64,000 nt of DNA from Cichorium intybus. Its lineage: Eukaryota > Streptophyta > Magnoliopsida > Asterales > Asteraceae. Of the stretch, positions 23,499 through 40,900 are shown one piece after another; the stretch's first letter is position 1; every line of letters starts with the position of its first letter. Below the pieces are notes generated by a model. That model was not told the origin of the DNA. It saw only the letters and a program-made list of their open reading frames with translations, and did no database searches. A program made the position numbers and the translations under genes. The stretch lies in contig CM042016.1 in the NCBI GenBank assembly GCA_023525715.1, positions 67,394,882 to 67,458,881 of the forward strand. Reading direction: 5' to 3'.

Positions 23499-23719
23499 TT
23501 TACTATCTATCTTAGAATTTACCAAATACAAATTATACATGAATATTCTTTCTTTTGATCAAAGAGACGTCTCTTTTATTGTTCACGTTTTTCATATTGC
23601 CATTGATTGTGTTTATTAATGTTGTGTTGTTGTGTAACTTTTAGCATGTCTGGGGTTCTGGTGATATTCATTTCAAAATTTCTGTTAAGATGTAATATAT
23701 AATTGATTTAAGCACCAGT

Positions 23720-24175
23720 TATAATCATCAACGATTATGAGTAGCATTTGAATATATTTCTATAATCGTCAACGATTAAGCCTTTAAATTTTTTAATTGA
23801 AATGTAAAAGTTACAACTATTTACATATTTTAACTAGGATTTGTTATTTTTAATTGGAATGTAAAAGTCACAAATTTTTACATTTTTTTAACTTGTTATA
23901 ATCATCTATGATTATTGTTTTAATCATAGATTATGAGTAGCATTTGAATATATTTCTATAATAGTCAACGATTATGAGTAGCATTTGAATATATTTCTAT
24001 AATCGTCAACGATTAAGCCTTTAAATTTTTTAATTGAAATGTAAAAGTTACAACTATTTACATATTTTAACTAGGATTTGTTATTTTTAATTGGAATGTA
24101 AAAGTCACAAATTTTTACATTTTTTTAACTTGTTATAATCATCTATGATTATTGTTTTAATCATAAATGATTAGA
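23720..24175. repeat. 236-bp tandem duplication with TAATC-type palindromes
   Basis: A unit beginning GAGTAGCATTTGAATATA recurs with a spacing of about 236 bp. Inside are at least seven short palindromes of the form TAATCnTnnAnGATTA (for example ATAATCGTCAACGATTA at about 23762 and 24000). This lies in the right interior of the TIR element. Confidence 0.85.
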
Positions 24176-24900
24176 AGTAACTTACTATGTGTGATTATTC
24201 CAACTTATATGATTAAATATAGACATAATCAATTATGAATATGCATACAAAACACTATAGTATTTGATTTGTTTTTTAATATCTTTAAACTTGATTTTAC
24301 AGGTGTGAACCAAGAACAAAAATGATGATGAATGTCCCATCTTTGTTTGTATGTGTGATGGTAGAAGCAAGAGAAATGATCAAAGCTGCAACATCGACTT
24401 TATGATTAAAAATGCATTGGATTTTTTATGTGTTTGTTCATTCATTTGTGATTACAATCGAACTAGATTTTTTATCTCCATATTAGCCTTTATTCATTTA
24501 TGATTACGAATGTATTTGATTTTTAGCTACGTATCTGTGCTTTATTCATTCTAGTGTTTATTTCATACATATAATCATTTATAATTAACATAATGAAATC
24601 AAATAAATTCTGAAAAATTCTCATAAAATCATTTTTATGTACAATTTCATTCATCAATGAATACAACGTAAAACAATTCATAATATTTATAAAAATTCAG
24701 TTAAAAAATAAATTCACTAAAATGTAATCATTCATGATTACAATTGATATTTCCTGTCAATTAATAAAAAAAGAATATAATAAAAAATTAGTTCATTTTT
24801 TTAGGTAACTATCAATCAATCCCTAGATTTTAGGAAAGTATTATCTAACTTTATTTTGTTATAATTTAATTAAATATACAATTACTATTATACCCTTATA
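24176..24900. other. Right interior of the TIR element, no gene
   Basis: AT-rich sequence with further CATTTATGATTA-like motifs and no open frame of note. It leads into the right terminus at 24901. Confidence 0.5.
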
Positions 24901-24963
24901 TATTGATTGGTCCAGAATCATTCTCGCATTCTCAACCTTTTAATCCTTCTCATTTTAACCTTC

Positions 24964-27312
<2,349 letters not shown>

Positions 27313-27384
<72 letters not shown>
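27313..27384. repeat. (TA)n microsatellite, 72 bp
   Basis: Uninterrupted alternating run separating two distinct repeat segments. Confidence 0.98.
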
Positions 27385-27387
<3 letters not shown>

Positions 27388-28769
27388 GGAGGATCATGTA
27401 GGAACCTCAAATCCGGTAAGAACCGTAAAGACAAATCTGGACCTTTAATCATGAAAGATGGGTGGATAAGATTCAATGTGAATAAAATGTCACATCTTAA
27501 AAGCTTGAGGGGCTGCTTGTATAAAAAATCAAAACTATTGGGTGGATAATACAAATTAATAAGGGTAATATGGTAATTGCAACGAGACCCTCCATCAGAT
27601 TGCGACACTTGTCGCTACATGGTTTGCTGGGTTTTTTTTATTCCTCCGCTTAGTTTTTGGACCATAACTTTTTTTTTTCTTTGTAAAAAAAATTCTAAAA
27701 AAACCAAAGTTCTTAAAATTTAATTCTCTATAAAACAAGCATAATCATGAAAATTTGAAAAAAAAAATATATTTTTTTATTTTTTTTATTATAAAAAATT
27801 CCAAATATTATGAAAATTTAATGGATAATTGTAGATATTATATTAGTAAATTTGCAAAAAAAAAATTTGAAAAAAAAGGTTTTTTTCGTGTTCATTTTTA
27901 TATTTTAAGTAAAAAAACACATCAAAATACCAAAAAAATACATATGATCCAAAAATATTAAAACCAAAATATGTTTCATGATTCAAAACTTACGATCAAA
28001 GATGCAATATTCGTTATGATTCAAGATCCAAAAGTCGTTATGATCCAAAACGAGTTAAAAAAACATATAATGACAAAATAATTCAAAACTTATGATCCAA
28101 GATACAAAAAAACTATGATCCAAAACGTTATGATCCAAAAATACATGATCCAAAACGTTATGATTAAAAATATCATGATCCAAAATGATTAGATTAAATA
28201 TACGAAAAAAACGTTAAAATTAAGATTAAAAATATTAAAAATTAAAATATATACATAAAAAATGAAAAAAAACAAAAAAAAAATTAAAAATCGAGTACTG
28301 TAGCATTCAGAAAAAAATAAAAAAACAAAAAAAAATAAAAATCTAAAAACCCAGTATAAACGAAAATAAAAAACAATTTGAAATTTTTTTTAAAAAAAAT
28401 TAAATAAATAAAAAATAAAAAAAATTAAAATTAAAATGAGGACTCGTGAGGATAAGCGATCGGGTGGGGACTCTTCTTAAAATGAGGACTCGTGAGGACC
28501 CCTTAAAAAATTAAAAAAAAATAAAATAAAAATATAAATAATAAAATGGATCATTATTTTTTTTATAATGAAACAATGATCCACAAAATAAAATTTTTTG
28601 TGGATCATTACTGTTTCTCAATGATCCAAATTTTTTTTTCTGATTTTTTTTGGATCATGATATAGTACTATTCTCGATTTTATGATTTTTATTTTTTTAT
28701 ATTTTTTTTCAATTTTTTTAAGGTGTCCTTACGAGTCCTCACCGAAAAAAGAGTCCTCACCGGAACGGG

Positions 28770-28773
<4 letters not shown>
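27385..28773. mobile_element. Probable non-autonomous DNA element with imperfect terminal repeats
   Basis: The left end contains CCGGTAAGAACCGTAAAGAC. The inverse of the right end contains TCGGTGAGGACTCGTAAGGAC, recognisably related. Both edges abut TA tracts. The interior is very AT-rich and holds ATGATCCAAAA repeated about ten times (27950-28190), plus an inverted pair AATGATCCACAAAAT / TTGTGGATCATT near 28566-28602. There is no coding region. A related terminus (CCGGTGAGGACTCC) starts the segment at 35606. Confidence 0.5.

Positions 28774-28860
<87 letters not shown>
28774..28860. repeat. (TA)n microsatellite, 87 bp
   Basis: Lies between the terminus at 28773 and the first base of the copia LTR at 28861. 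Confidence 0.98.
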
Positions 28861-28864
<4 letters not shown>

Positions 28865-29118
28865 ACAAGTAATTGGTAAATGACAACATTATGTCATCAC
28901 TTTGCATTTACCAATTAAACAACTATATTTGAATAGTAGACTTGGTAGTATAAATAGACCATCAATGTAAGAAAAAAAATGTATCTCATATCAACTCTTT
29001 CACAAGTGATATAAACTTTCTCTACTCTCTCCAAGCTCTCAAGCTTTCTTTCTTTCTTCATCTATATTCTAGTTTTTAGTTTGTTCATAATTGTCGTGGT
29101 AACGCTGAATTTATAACA
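28861..29118 (+). repeat. copia 5' LTR
   Basis: TGTTACAAG at the start and TATAACA at the end. It contains a TATA box TATAAATAG at 28949-28957 and a CT-rich stretch downstream, the expected promoter of the element RNA. Confidence 0.95.
28949..28957 (+). promoter_or_regulatory. TATA box in the copia LTR
   Basis: TATAAATAG sits 88 bases into the 258-bp LTR and would start transcription in its middle. The right LTR keeps the same box. Confidence 0.7.
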
Positions 29119-29399
29119 CGTTATCAGCACGAGGCTCTAACGAAGGCAATTAAAAGACACATCGATCTTAATCAAGGTATGTAATATCATCAAAACTAGA
29201 ATGTTAATTAATTAATAATAATAATAATAATAACGACAACAAAAAAGGAACATTTTATTTTCGAAGTTATGACTACTAACAAATTTCTTTTCTTATTTAT
29301 CCTTGACGTTATGACTACTAACGAAGTTCATTTCTTATTCTATCTTTATTTATGCTTCATTGTCATTTATTAGTGCAAACTAACTTTTACTATCGCATA

Positions 29400-29710
29400 C
29401 TAATTTTTATTTATGCAACTAACATTTATTTATGTATACTAACATTTATTTATGCAAACTAACGTTTATTTACGGCAACTAACGTTTATTTATGCAACTA
29501 ACGTTTATTTATGCAACTAACGTTTATTTACGGCAACTAACATTTATTTACGCAAACTAACATTTATTTACGCATACTAACATTTATTTATGTATACTAA
29601 CGCTTATTTATATAAACTAATGTTTATTTACGCACACTAACGTTTATTTATGTATACTAACTATTTTTCATGCTCTGACATCTATTTATATATACTAACG
29701 TTTATTTATG
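29400..29710 (+). repeat. Minisatellite in the copia leader
   Basis: About fifteen imperfect units of the type ACTAACGTTTATTTATGCA fill most of the untranslated leader between LTR and gag. They are preceded by an (AAT)n run at about 29210-29233. Confidence 0.9.
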
Positions 29711-29840
29711 CGCAACCGATTAAAAAATAAAATTTTAAATTTTAAAAGAAAAGGAATTTGAGAAGATTCATCTATTTAATTATGTCTGTAACTATAATAG
29801 AAATACTAAAACTCATCCCCACATTTAAAAGACAAATTTA

Positions 29841-30929
29841 ATGAGTTTTATTTTTCTTAGGAACTACAATATGTCAAACATTGCAAAGCTTGAATTTACC
29901 GCTCTTGAAGTCAGCGGAAAGAACTACATGCCTTGGACTATAGATGTTACGATGCATCTTGAGTCCATGGATTTATCTGAAACTATAAAAGAAAAAAATA
30001 AGTGCACGTCGCAAGATAAAGCACGTGCAATAATTTTCCTTCGCAAACACATCGATGAAATGTTGAGATATGAATACCTCAATACCACCGATTCTAGCAC
30101 TCTTTGGAAAAGCTTAAAAGAAAGATTTGATCACCAAAAGGAAGTTATACTTCCAAGTGCTAGGGCTGAGTGGTTATCGTTGAGGTTTCAAGACTTCAAA
30201 AAGGTACATGACTATAATTCCGCATTATTTCGAATATGTTCACAACTAAAATTTTGTGGGGAAGAGGTTTCTGATGCTTCAATGTTGGAGAAAACTCTCT
30301 CCACATTCCATGCATCAAATATGACATTACAACAACAATATCGTATGCAAAAGCTCAAAAAATATTCTGAGCTTAATACACTTATCCTTGTTGCTGAACA
30401 AAATAATGAACTATTAATAAAGAACCACCAGTCCCGTCCAACAGGTTCAGTAGCACTTCCTGAAGCAAATGCTACTATCACTTATGAACCTAGAAATAAT
30501 TCGTATGGACGAGGACATGGTCGTGGTCGTGGACGTGGACGAGGCCGTGGTCGCGGTCGAGACCATTTTAACCAAAACCAAAATTTTGGGCGCGGTTATA
30601 CTCAGGGTCGTGGATGTGGTCATCCTTATAACCGTGGGCATGGTCAAAGAAACAATAATCAACACACTCTACAAGGAAATAATGTCCAACCACAAGAAAA
30701 AAGAAATGATGCCGGAACATCACAGAACCCCGGAGGTTCTTGTTATAGATGTGGTAGCACAGGTCATTGGTCAAGGACCTGTCGTACAGATCCCCATCTT
30801 TGTAAACTTTACCAAGATTCCATTAAAGGAAAGGGGAAAGAAGTCAACCTCATCGATGGTGTTGATTTAGGAAACATTGAACTAAACACTCTAGACTTTT
30901 GCAATGATTTAGACATCCTAGAAAACTAG
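29841..30929 (+). CDS. copia Gag
   Basis: Open frame of 362 aa; an in-frame internal ATG gives MSNIAKLEF at residue 11, which looks like the true start. Gag forms the particle that packs element RNA. The N-terminal two thirds is the UBN2-type Gag core (VSGKNYMPWTIDVTMHLES, LKERFDHQKEVILPSARAEW). An Arg/Gly-rich stretch (GRGHGRGRGRG, residues about 222-240) follows, then a CCHC zinc knuckle CYRCGSTGHWSRTC near residue 300. It is followed by 119 noncoding bases and then pol in another frame. Intact. Confidence 0.92.
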   Translation: MSFIFLRNYNMSNIAKLEFTALEVSGKNYMPWTIDVTMHLESMDLSETIKEKNKCTSQDKARAIIFLRKHIDEMLRYEYLNTTDSSTLWKSLKERFDHQKEVILPSARAEWLSLRFQDFKKVHDYNSALFRICSQLKFCGEEVSDASMLEKTLSTFHASNMTLQQQYRMQKLKKYSELNTLILVAEQNNELLIKNHQSRPTGSVALPEANATITYEPRNNSYGRGHGRGRGRGRGRGRGRDHFNQNQNFGRGYTQGRGCGHPYNRGHGQRNNNQHTLQGNNVQPQEKRNDAGTSQNPGGSCYRCGSTGHWSRTCRTDPHLCKLYQDSIKGKGKEVNLIDGVDLGNIELNTLDFCNDLDILEN

Positions 30930-31048
30930 TTTCCTTTTTGTAACATGTTTTTTAATTTTTCATTGTATTGTTTTTCTTTCTTAATGAAGTTTTTTTTGGG
31001 TCACTTTTATTAAAATTGTGTTCATAACTCATCATTTATTTTTCTTAT

Positions 31049-34000
31049 ATGAAGTTCAAAATGAGTTCAACTGGAGCACAAAACCAAGGAAATCTTGGAG
31101 AACTCTTAATAATTGATTGTGGTACCACACACACCATCTTGAAAACAAAGAAATATTTTTCCACACTAAAACCCGTAAAAGGGCACATAAATACAATATC
31201 AGGTCCTGTAGACTTGATCGTAGGAGCAGGAAATGCTTGTTTCATGTTACCTAATGGTACGAAGTTTGTAATCGGTAATGCATTATTTTCCCCAAAGTCA
31301 AACAGAAATTTATTGGGTTTTAATGATATATATCTTAACGGATATGACACATTCACCAAAACAATAGGAAACAAGAAATATATGTTTATAATAAATGAAA
31401 ACCATATATTGGAGAAATTACCACAATTTGATTCTGGTTTACATTTTACATATATAAATATAGTTGAGTCAAATTTGGTGGTTAAAGAAAAATTTTGTGA
31501 TCCTAGAATATTTAGTTTGTGGCATGATAGGCTGGGTCATCCAGGATTAACAATGATGCGCCGAATAATTGAAAATACATTTGAGCATCCATTGAAGGAC
31601 CAGAAGTTCCCTCAAATAGGTAATAAGAACCCGTGTATTTCTTGTTCCCTTGGGAAATTAATTACAAGACCTTCACCAATGAAAGTTGAAAGGGAATCAC
31701 CTAGATTTCTAGAAAGAATTCAAGGAGACATATGCGGACCAATTCATCCACCTTCTGGACCATTTAAATACTTTATGGTCTTAATAGATGCATCAACTAG
31801 ATGGTCTCATGTTTGCCTATTATCAACTCGTAACATGGCATTCGCAAAATTCTTAACTCAGATTATTAAACTGAGAGCACATTTTCTTGATTATAACATC
31901 AATAAAGTGAGACTTGATAATGCAGGTGAGTTTACGTCTCAAGTATTTAATGATTATTGTATGTCTATAGGAATTACTGTTGAGCATCCAGTTGCACATG
32001 TACACACTCAAAATGGTTTAGCAGAATCACTGATTAAACGTCTCCAATTAATAGCTAGACCATTAATAATGAGAACAAAACTTCCTGTTTCCATATGGGG
32101 TCATGCAATTTTACATGCTGCATCACTGATTGGTATGAGACCAAGTGCATATCATACATATTCTCCCTTTCAACTTGTTTCTGGAAAAGAACCAGATATA
32201 TCCCACCTTAAAATTTTTGGAAGTGCAGTATATGTTCCTATTGCTCCACCACAACGTACAAAAATGGGTCCTCAAAGGAGGTTGGGAATATATGTTGGTT
32301 TTGAAACAAATTCAATAATAAGATATCTTGAACCTTTGACAGGTGATATGTTTACAGCACGTCTTGCTGATTGCCATTTCAATGAAAAAAATTTCCCAAC
32401 ACTTGGGGGAGAAATGAAAACCCAAGAAAAGAATGTTTCATGGTATGAACCTTCTTTATCATATCTTGATCCTCGCACACAAGAATGTGAGATGGATGTT
32501 CAAAAAATAATACATTTGCAAGAAGTTGCAAATTAATTACCTGATGCATTAACTGATACAAAAAGAGTTACTAAATCATATATACCTGCTGTTAATGCTC
32601 CAGCTCGAATTGAACTCCCAGATAGACAATCTGATGAAAAAGTAACTCAAGAATCCAAAGCACGCCTGAAGCGTGGAAGACCATTTGGTTCTAAGGATGC
32701 AAATCCTAAAAAAAGAAGAGGAATGGAAAATATGTTTGAGCATAATGAAAGAGTTCATGAAGAAACACAAAATAACATTACTTCCCCAGTTGAGGAAATA
32801 AATGATAAGGAGATTGAAATTAATTATGGTCATATAAAAATAGTAAGGAGCCAATATGAATTAGAAGATATAATATTTTCTTATTCAGTTGCATGCAATA
32901 TTATCAATGAGGATCCAGAACCACAATCTGTCATTGAATGCCAAAATAGACAGGATTGGGGTAAATGGAAAGAGGCCATGCAAGCTGAATTAACGTCTCT
33001 CAATAACAGAAAGGTTTTTGGACCTATTATACTCACACCTGGAGTTGTGAAACCATTGGGATACAGATGGATTTTTATACGAAAAAGAAATGAGAAAAAT
33101 GAAATTGTGAGATACAAAGTCAGGCTCGTTGCTCAGGGTTTTTCTCAAAGGCCGGGAATCGATTATGAAGAAACATATTCTCCTGTTATGGATGCAATCA
33201 CTTTCAGATATTTAATCAGTCTAGCAGTTTCTGAAAATTTAGATATGCATCTTATGGATGTTGTTACTGCTTACTTATATGGATCACTTGACAGTGATAT
33301 ATATATGAAAATCCCCGAATGGTTTAAAATGCCAGAAGCATTAAGTGCAAAACCCAAACAAATGTATTCTATCAAACTGCAAAGATCATTGTATGGGTTA
33401 AAGCAATCTGGACGTATGTGGTACAATCGTCTAAGTGATTACTTAATAAGCAAAGGCTATAAAAACAATACTATTTGTCTGTGTGTATTTATTAAGAAAA
33501 CAACATCTAGATATGTGATTATAGCCGTCTATGTTGATGATCTAAACATTATTGGGACGAATAAAGAAATCCTTGAAGTGATTGAATTTTTAAAGAAAGA
33601 ATTTGAAATGAAAGACCTTGGGAAAACCAAATATTGTCTTGGTTTACAGATTGAGCATATGCCAAATGGGATACTTGTCCATCAATCAAACTATACAGAA
33701 AGGGTCTTGAAATGTTTTAATATGGATAAAGCCAAACCTTTAAGCTCTCCAATGATTGTTAGATCACTAAATATTGACAAAGATCCATATCGCCCTTGTG
33801 AGGAAAATGAAGAAATTCTTGGTCTAGAAGTACCATATCTTAATGCAATTGGAGCTCTTATGTATCTTACTAACTGTACTAGACCTGACATTTCTTTTGC
33901 AGTAAATCTATTAGCAAGATTTAGTTCATCTCCAACAAAAAGACACTGGAATGGAATCAAGCACATATTACGATACCTTCGCGGAACTACTGATTTAGGT

Positions 34001-34528
34001 TTATTTTTTCCTAATAGTTCAAAACAAGGCTTGATTGGTTATGCAGATGCAGGTTACTTGTATGATCCTCATAAAGCTAGATCTCAAACTGGATATGTAT
34101 TCATGAGTGGAGGTACTGCAATATCTTGGCGTTCTCAAAAGCAAACACTCGTCGCCACATCTTCAAATCATGCAAAAGTAATTGCTCTAAATGAAGCTAG
34201 TAGAGAATGTACATGGTTAAGATCGATGACACAACTTATCCTGACCTCTTGTGGAATAGATAAAGATAAATCTCCAACCTTAATCTATGAAGATAATGCA
34301 GCATGTGTCGCTCAAATGAAAGAAGGGTACATCAAAAGCGACAGGACAAAACATATTCCTCCAAAGTTTTTTGAATACACTCAAGAGCGTATAAAGAATC
34401 AACAGATTGAACTAAAATATGTTCAATCTAGCAACAATGCAGCAGATCTTTTCACAAAGGCACTTCCTACCAAGATCTTTAGAAAACATGTTCATGGTAT
34501 TGGAATGAGACATCTACACAATACATAA
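31049..34528 (+). pseudogene. copia Pol, one in-frame stop
   Basis: A single frame runs from 31049 to 34528 except for one TAA at 32534-32536. Before it: protease (LLIIDCGTTHTI; the active-site triplet is D-C-G, where D-S/T-G is usual), pre-integrase (LWHDRLGHPGLTMMRR), and integrase with QGDICGPIH, RLDNAGEF and the QNGLAES block. After it: reverse transcriptase with AVYVDDLNIIGT, and RNase H (YADAGY, YEDNAACVAQM, DRTKHIPPKFF). Length and domain order are normal. The stop lies in the linker between integrase and reverse transcriptase, so the second half could only be made by readthrough. Confidence 0.9.
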
Positions 34529-34678
34529 TGGTCATTCGATATCTAAATGAGGGGGAGTCAACTAGACACTGCACTCTTTTTCCCTTCGCTAAAGTTTTTT
34601 CCCATTGGGTTTTCTTTAGCAAGGTTTTTAATGAGGCAGTACTTCAAAGTTGAACTCTGATGTAGAATGATGTCATTC

Positions 34679-34687
34679 AAGGGGGAG
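34679..34687 (+). other. copia polypurine tract
   Basis: AAGGGGGAG directly precedes the right LTR. A similar GAGGGGGAG occurs earlier at about 34549-34557, after the pol stop. Confidence 0.85.
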
Positions 34688-34952
34688 TGTTACAAGTAAT
34701 TGGTGAATGACAACATTATGTCATCACTTTGTCAGCACTTTGCATTTACCAATTAAACAACTATATTTGAATAGTAGACTTGGTAGTATAAATAGACCAT
34801 CAATGTAAGGAAAAAAATGTATCTCATATCAACTCTTTCACAAGTGATATAAACTCTCTCTACTCTCTCCAAGCTCTCAAGCTTTCTTTCTTTCTTCATC
34901 TATATTCTAGTTTTTAGTTTGTTCATAATTGTCGTGGTAACGCTGAATTTAT

Positions 34953-34956
<4 letters not shown>
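34688..34956 (+). repeat. copia 3' LTR
   Basis: Same ends as the left LTR, with an 11-bp insertion GTCAGCACTTT that partly duplicates its neighbour. Three substitutions were seen against the left copy. Confidence 0.95.

Positions 34957-35023
<67 letters not shown>
34957..35023. repeat. (TA)n microsatellite, 67 bp
   Basis: Begins at the last base of the copia LTR and ends at the left terminus of a MITE. Confidence 0.98.
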
Positions 35024-37492
<2,469 letters not shown>

Positions 37493-37965
37493 TAAAGGTT
37501 CAAATGAGAACCATGAGAACTAATCTAATCCATTGATTCATTTTAATCTTATGGCTATGATTAGAGTTTGTTTTTTAATGTAATTTGAATAATAAGGGTA
37601 TTTGTGTTAATATTGTTATTTTTTATGATTTGTAATATCAAGGTTATTTTTGTAAATTAAACATTTATTTTGTTTTTGATTTTTCTTTTACGTAAATTAA
37701 TGGATTTACTTCAGTGATATTCAATCTATCGTGATCTTCAAGCTATTGTGATCTTCAAGCTATCGTTAATCGATGATTTCAGTCTAATGTTCATCGATTA
37801 TTTGATACAGATCAACGAATCTTTGTCTCAGTTATCGTGATCTTCAATCTAATTTGGCTCGATTCATTACTAAAAATTGTCGATCGATTTTTTCCTTAAG
37901 TACAGATCCGATCATAAACAGAATGTATTCGATTGGTATCTAAAATTCTTAGGTCGTTCTGTGAG

Positions 37966-40900
37966 ATGGAAGGTTTTTGCGACATTAATCATCAATTAGT
38001 TTCAATGATTGAAGAAATTGACCAGAGGACAGCGATTTGTGAATATGATTCGTCTACTTTTCAAATTGAAGAACACTCTTTTGATGCGTCGACTCCGATG
38101 AATGTTGATATTGATGTAGATTATTCGTCAGAATCTGTTGAAGTTCAGAGTCGGAATACTTCTATTGATTCAGATATTCATATTGAAAGGGAATCTCGAT
38201 CAACATCAGGTATATTTTCTTCGTTATTATTCGTTTTTCTTATTCATCTCTGTTATGGAAGACTTTTATTCAATACGCTTATTTTGTCATACTCTTCAAT
38301 CAAGCTTATGTATTTCATGTTCGTATTTGTGTTTTGCTATGTTGTAGTTCGATTGTTTTAGCAGGTTAGTTATATCGTTTTTAATGTGTGAATTGTCTTT
38401 ATGATTGTGATAGATACTATTATACCTTTAGTTTATTGTTAAGATGTGAAATTATTTGTTAATGTATCATACATTGAGTTCCTATGTTGTGGTTTTACTT
38501 CAATTAAGATTAGTTGTTATACTTACAGTTCTTATAGTTTTTAAGGTGTGAATTGTCTTTATGATTGTGGTTTTACCAGTTTAGTGATCTAGTTTTTAAG
38601 GTGTGAATTGTCTTTATGATTGTGATAGATAGTATTTACTTGGTGTAATTGGTTTAATATTTAGTTTTTATTCTGTGATGTTTTGTGCAGTTGATGAATA
38701 TATACCTTCTGAGTTTTATTCACCCAATGGTACTCGTATTATTTGGATCCCTAAGGATGTTGATGATGTGAAACCAAAGCTTGGGACTATATATCAAAGC
38801 ATTAATGAAGCAATGGATTTCTATAAGAAGTATGCTTGTGCTTCTGGTTTTGATGTTAGAAAAACAACTACAAAAAAGAAAGGAGGTAACATTCTTACAT
38901 ATAGATATATGGTATGCAGTAGACAAGGGTTTCCAGATTCTGTTTTAGTTGATACAATGGATAATGAGGATAATAATCCATTTAGAAACTCTAATATTAA
39001 AAGGATGGGATGCAAGGCTCGTGCTAAATTTAAGAGAGTAGGAGATTCTATGCAGTTTCAATTGTATGAATTTGAAGAAAGACACAATCATAGTTTGGTC
39101 TCTAAGCAATACAAACATCTTTTAAAGATGAACAGGCAGTTGGACTTTTCTGGGCAAACATTTATTCAAAAGATGGCGAATTCTAGTATTGGGGCAACAA
39201 AAGCTTATCATTTGTATCATATCAATGGAGGTACTGTTGTTGACTATAAAAAGCATGCTAGGAAGGTTAATTGTTTTGTCGGGAAGGACGATGCGCAAAT
39301 GCTTGTAGATAAGTATGAAATTCGAAAGAGAGAGGATCCAAATTTTTCGTTCAAGTATAGATGTGAGAAAGGTGTATTAAGTGCACTTTTTTGGGCGGAT
39401 GAAATTTGTAAGGCTAACTATAAAGAAATTGGTGATATTTTGTCTTTTGATGCAACGTTTCGTACGAACAAGTAAGTTTCTTTTTATTAAGTTTTTTTAT
39501 ATTATTAAGTTATTTTGTTTAAATTAATTTTGTTTTATGTGATTTAGGTACCGGATGGTTTTTGTTCCTTTTACGGGAATTGACAACCATAGAAAGAGTA
39601 TTACATTTGGTGTTGGTCTTTTAAGCAGTGAAACAACAGATTCTTATGTATGGTTGTTAAATTCATTCTTAAAATCTTTTGGAAAACAACCATCAGTGGT
39701 TGTAACTGATGAAGATGCTGCAATGAAGATTGCAATAGAACGAGTATTCACAATGTCACGACATAGGCTATGCATGTGGCATATTTCACAAAAATTACCG
39801 TCTAAGGTTTGTATTTTCTACACAATCATATATTCATTTCGTTTAAGGTTGTTTGTACTTATAAGTAGTTGTGAAATATAATGTATAGTTAAGGAGTGAA
39901 TGTTGTATTATTCTAATTTTGGTTATGTATCATTAGTACTGATGTGAAAATATTATATATCCATAGTTTGATTTTAATGTAAATTGATAGGTGTGTGATG
40001 AACTTGCTAATGATATGGAGTTCAAGAAACGATTCAATCAACTTATTTGGAATTCAACTATAGATGGGAATGAATTTGATGTTCGATGGACATCTCTGAT
40101 TGGTGATTACAACCTTCAAGAAAATAGATGGTTGTCCAAGATGTTTGCTATGCTTGAAAGTTGGATACCAGCGTTTTTTAGGAATACGCCTTTATCTGCA
40201 TTAATGAGGACAACTTCCAGGTCTGAAAGCGCGAATTCTGCATTCAATAAAACTTCTCATTGGGGAAATACATTGGTTACATTCATGATATCTTTTGAGT
40301 CAGCAATGGAAAGACAAAGAAGCAACCAAATCTATCTTGATAATTTGGACACCACTTCAAATTCTAAATTGAAGACATCCTTAAAAATTGAGAAGCATGC
40401 TTCTGGTTTGTACACGAATGCAGTATTCAGGAAAGTTCAGAAATAAATTTATGATTCTTTGTATTCATGTACACAACAAAGTATGTCTTCAAGTGATAAT
40501 GATGATACATTTGTTGTTATGGAAACAAAAGAATCAAGCAAGGCTACCAAAGATGCATTGTTTTGTGAAAACTTAGTTGCTGACACCGGATATGGCATTT
40601 CAAATAAGGCTTTGTATTACAAGGTAATTATTTTTTATTAATACATGTTTACATAGTATTAAGTTGTGAATTTTGATAAGCGTGTTAACTGTTTTTTATG
40701 TGAACATGTTGTTTATAACAAGAAAGAAATTACATTTGAATGTAGTTGTTCATTGTTTTTCTAGTATGGCATCCTATGCAGTCATATATTCTGCATCTTT
40801 AGAACATTTCATATCGATCAAATACCTTCAAAGTATATTGTTAGGTGTTGGATGAAGCATCTGATACCACCTGATGTCCTTTCAAAACGATATTCTTTTG

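Larger units (their letters stand above)
28861..34956 (+). mobile_element. Nearly complete Ty1/copia retrotransposon with short LTRs
   Basis: Short LTRs of 258 and 269 bp flank gag and pol in copia order (protease, integrase, reverse transcriptase, RNase H). The LTRs differ by three substitutions and one 11-bp insertion, so the copy is young. It sits in a TA tract on both sides, which hides the target duplication. The primer-site region after the left LTR reads CGTTATCAGCACGAGGCTC; the polypurine tract is AAGGGGGAG at 34679-34687. One nonsense codon interrupts pol. Features fit the Ale/Retrofit group, inferred from the LTR size and the primer-site sequence. Confidence 0.93.

Noticed and set aside
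30212..30774. Minus-strand and alternative-frame open frames across the copia gag
   Set aside because: They are shadows of the Gag frame, which has a clear Gag core and zinc knuckle.
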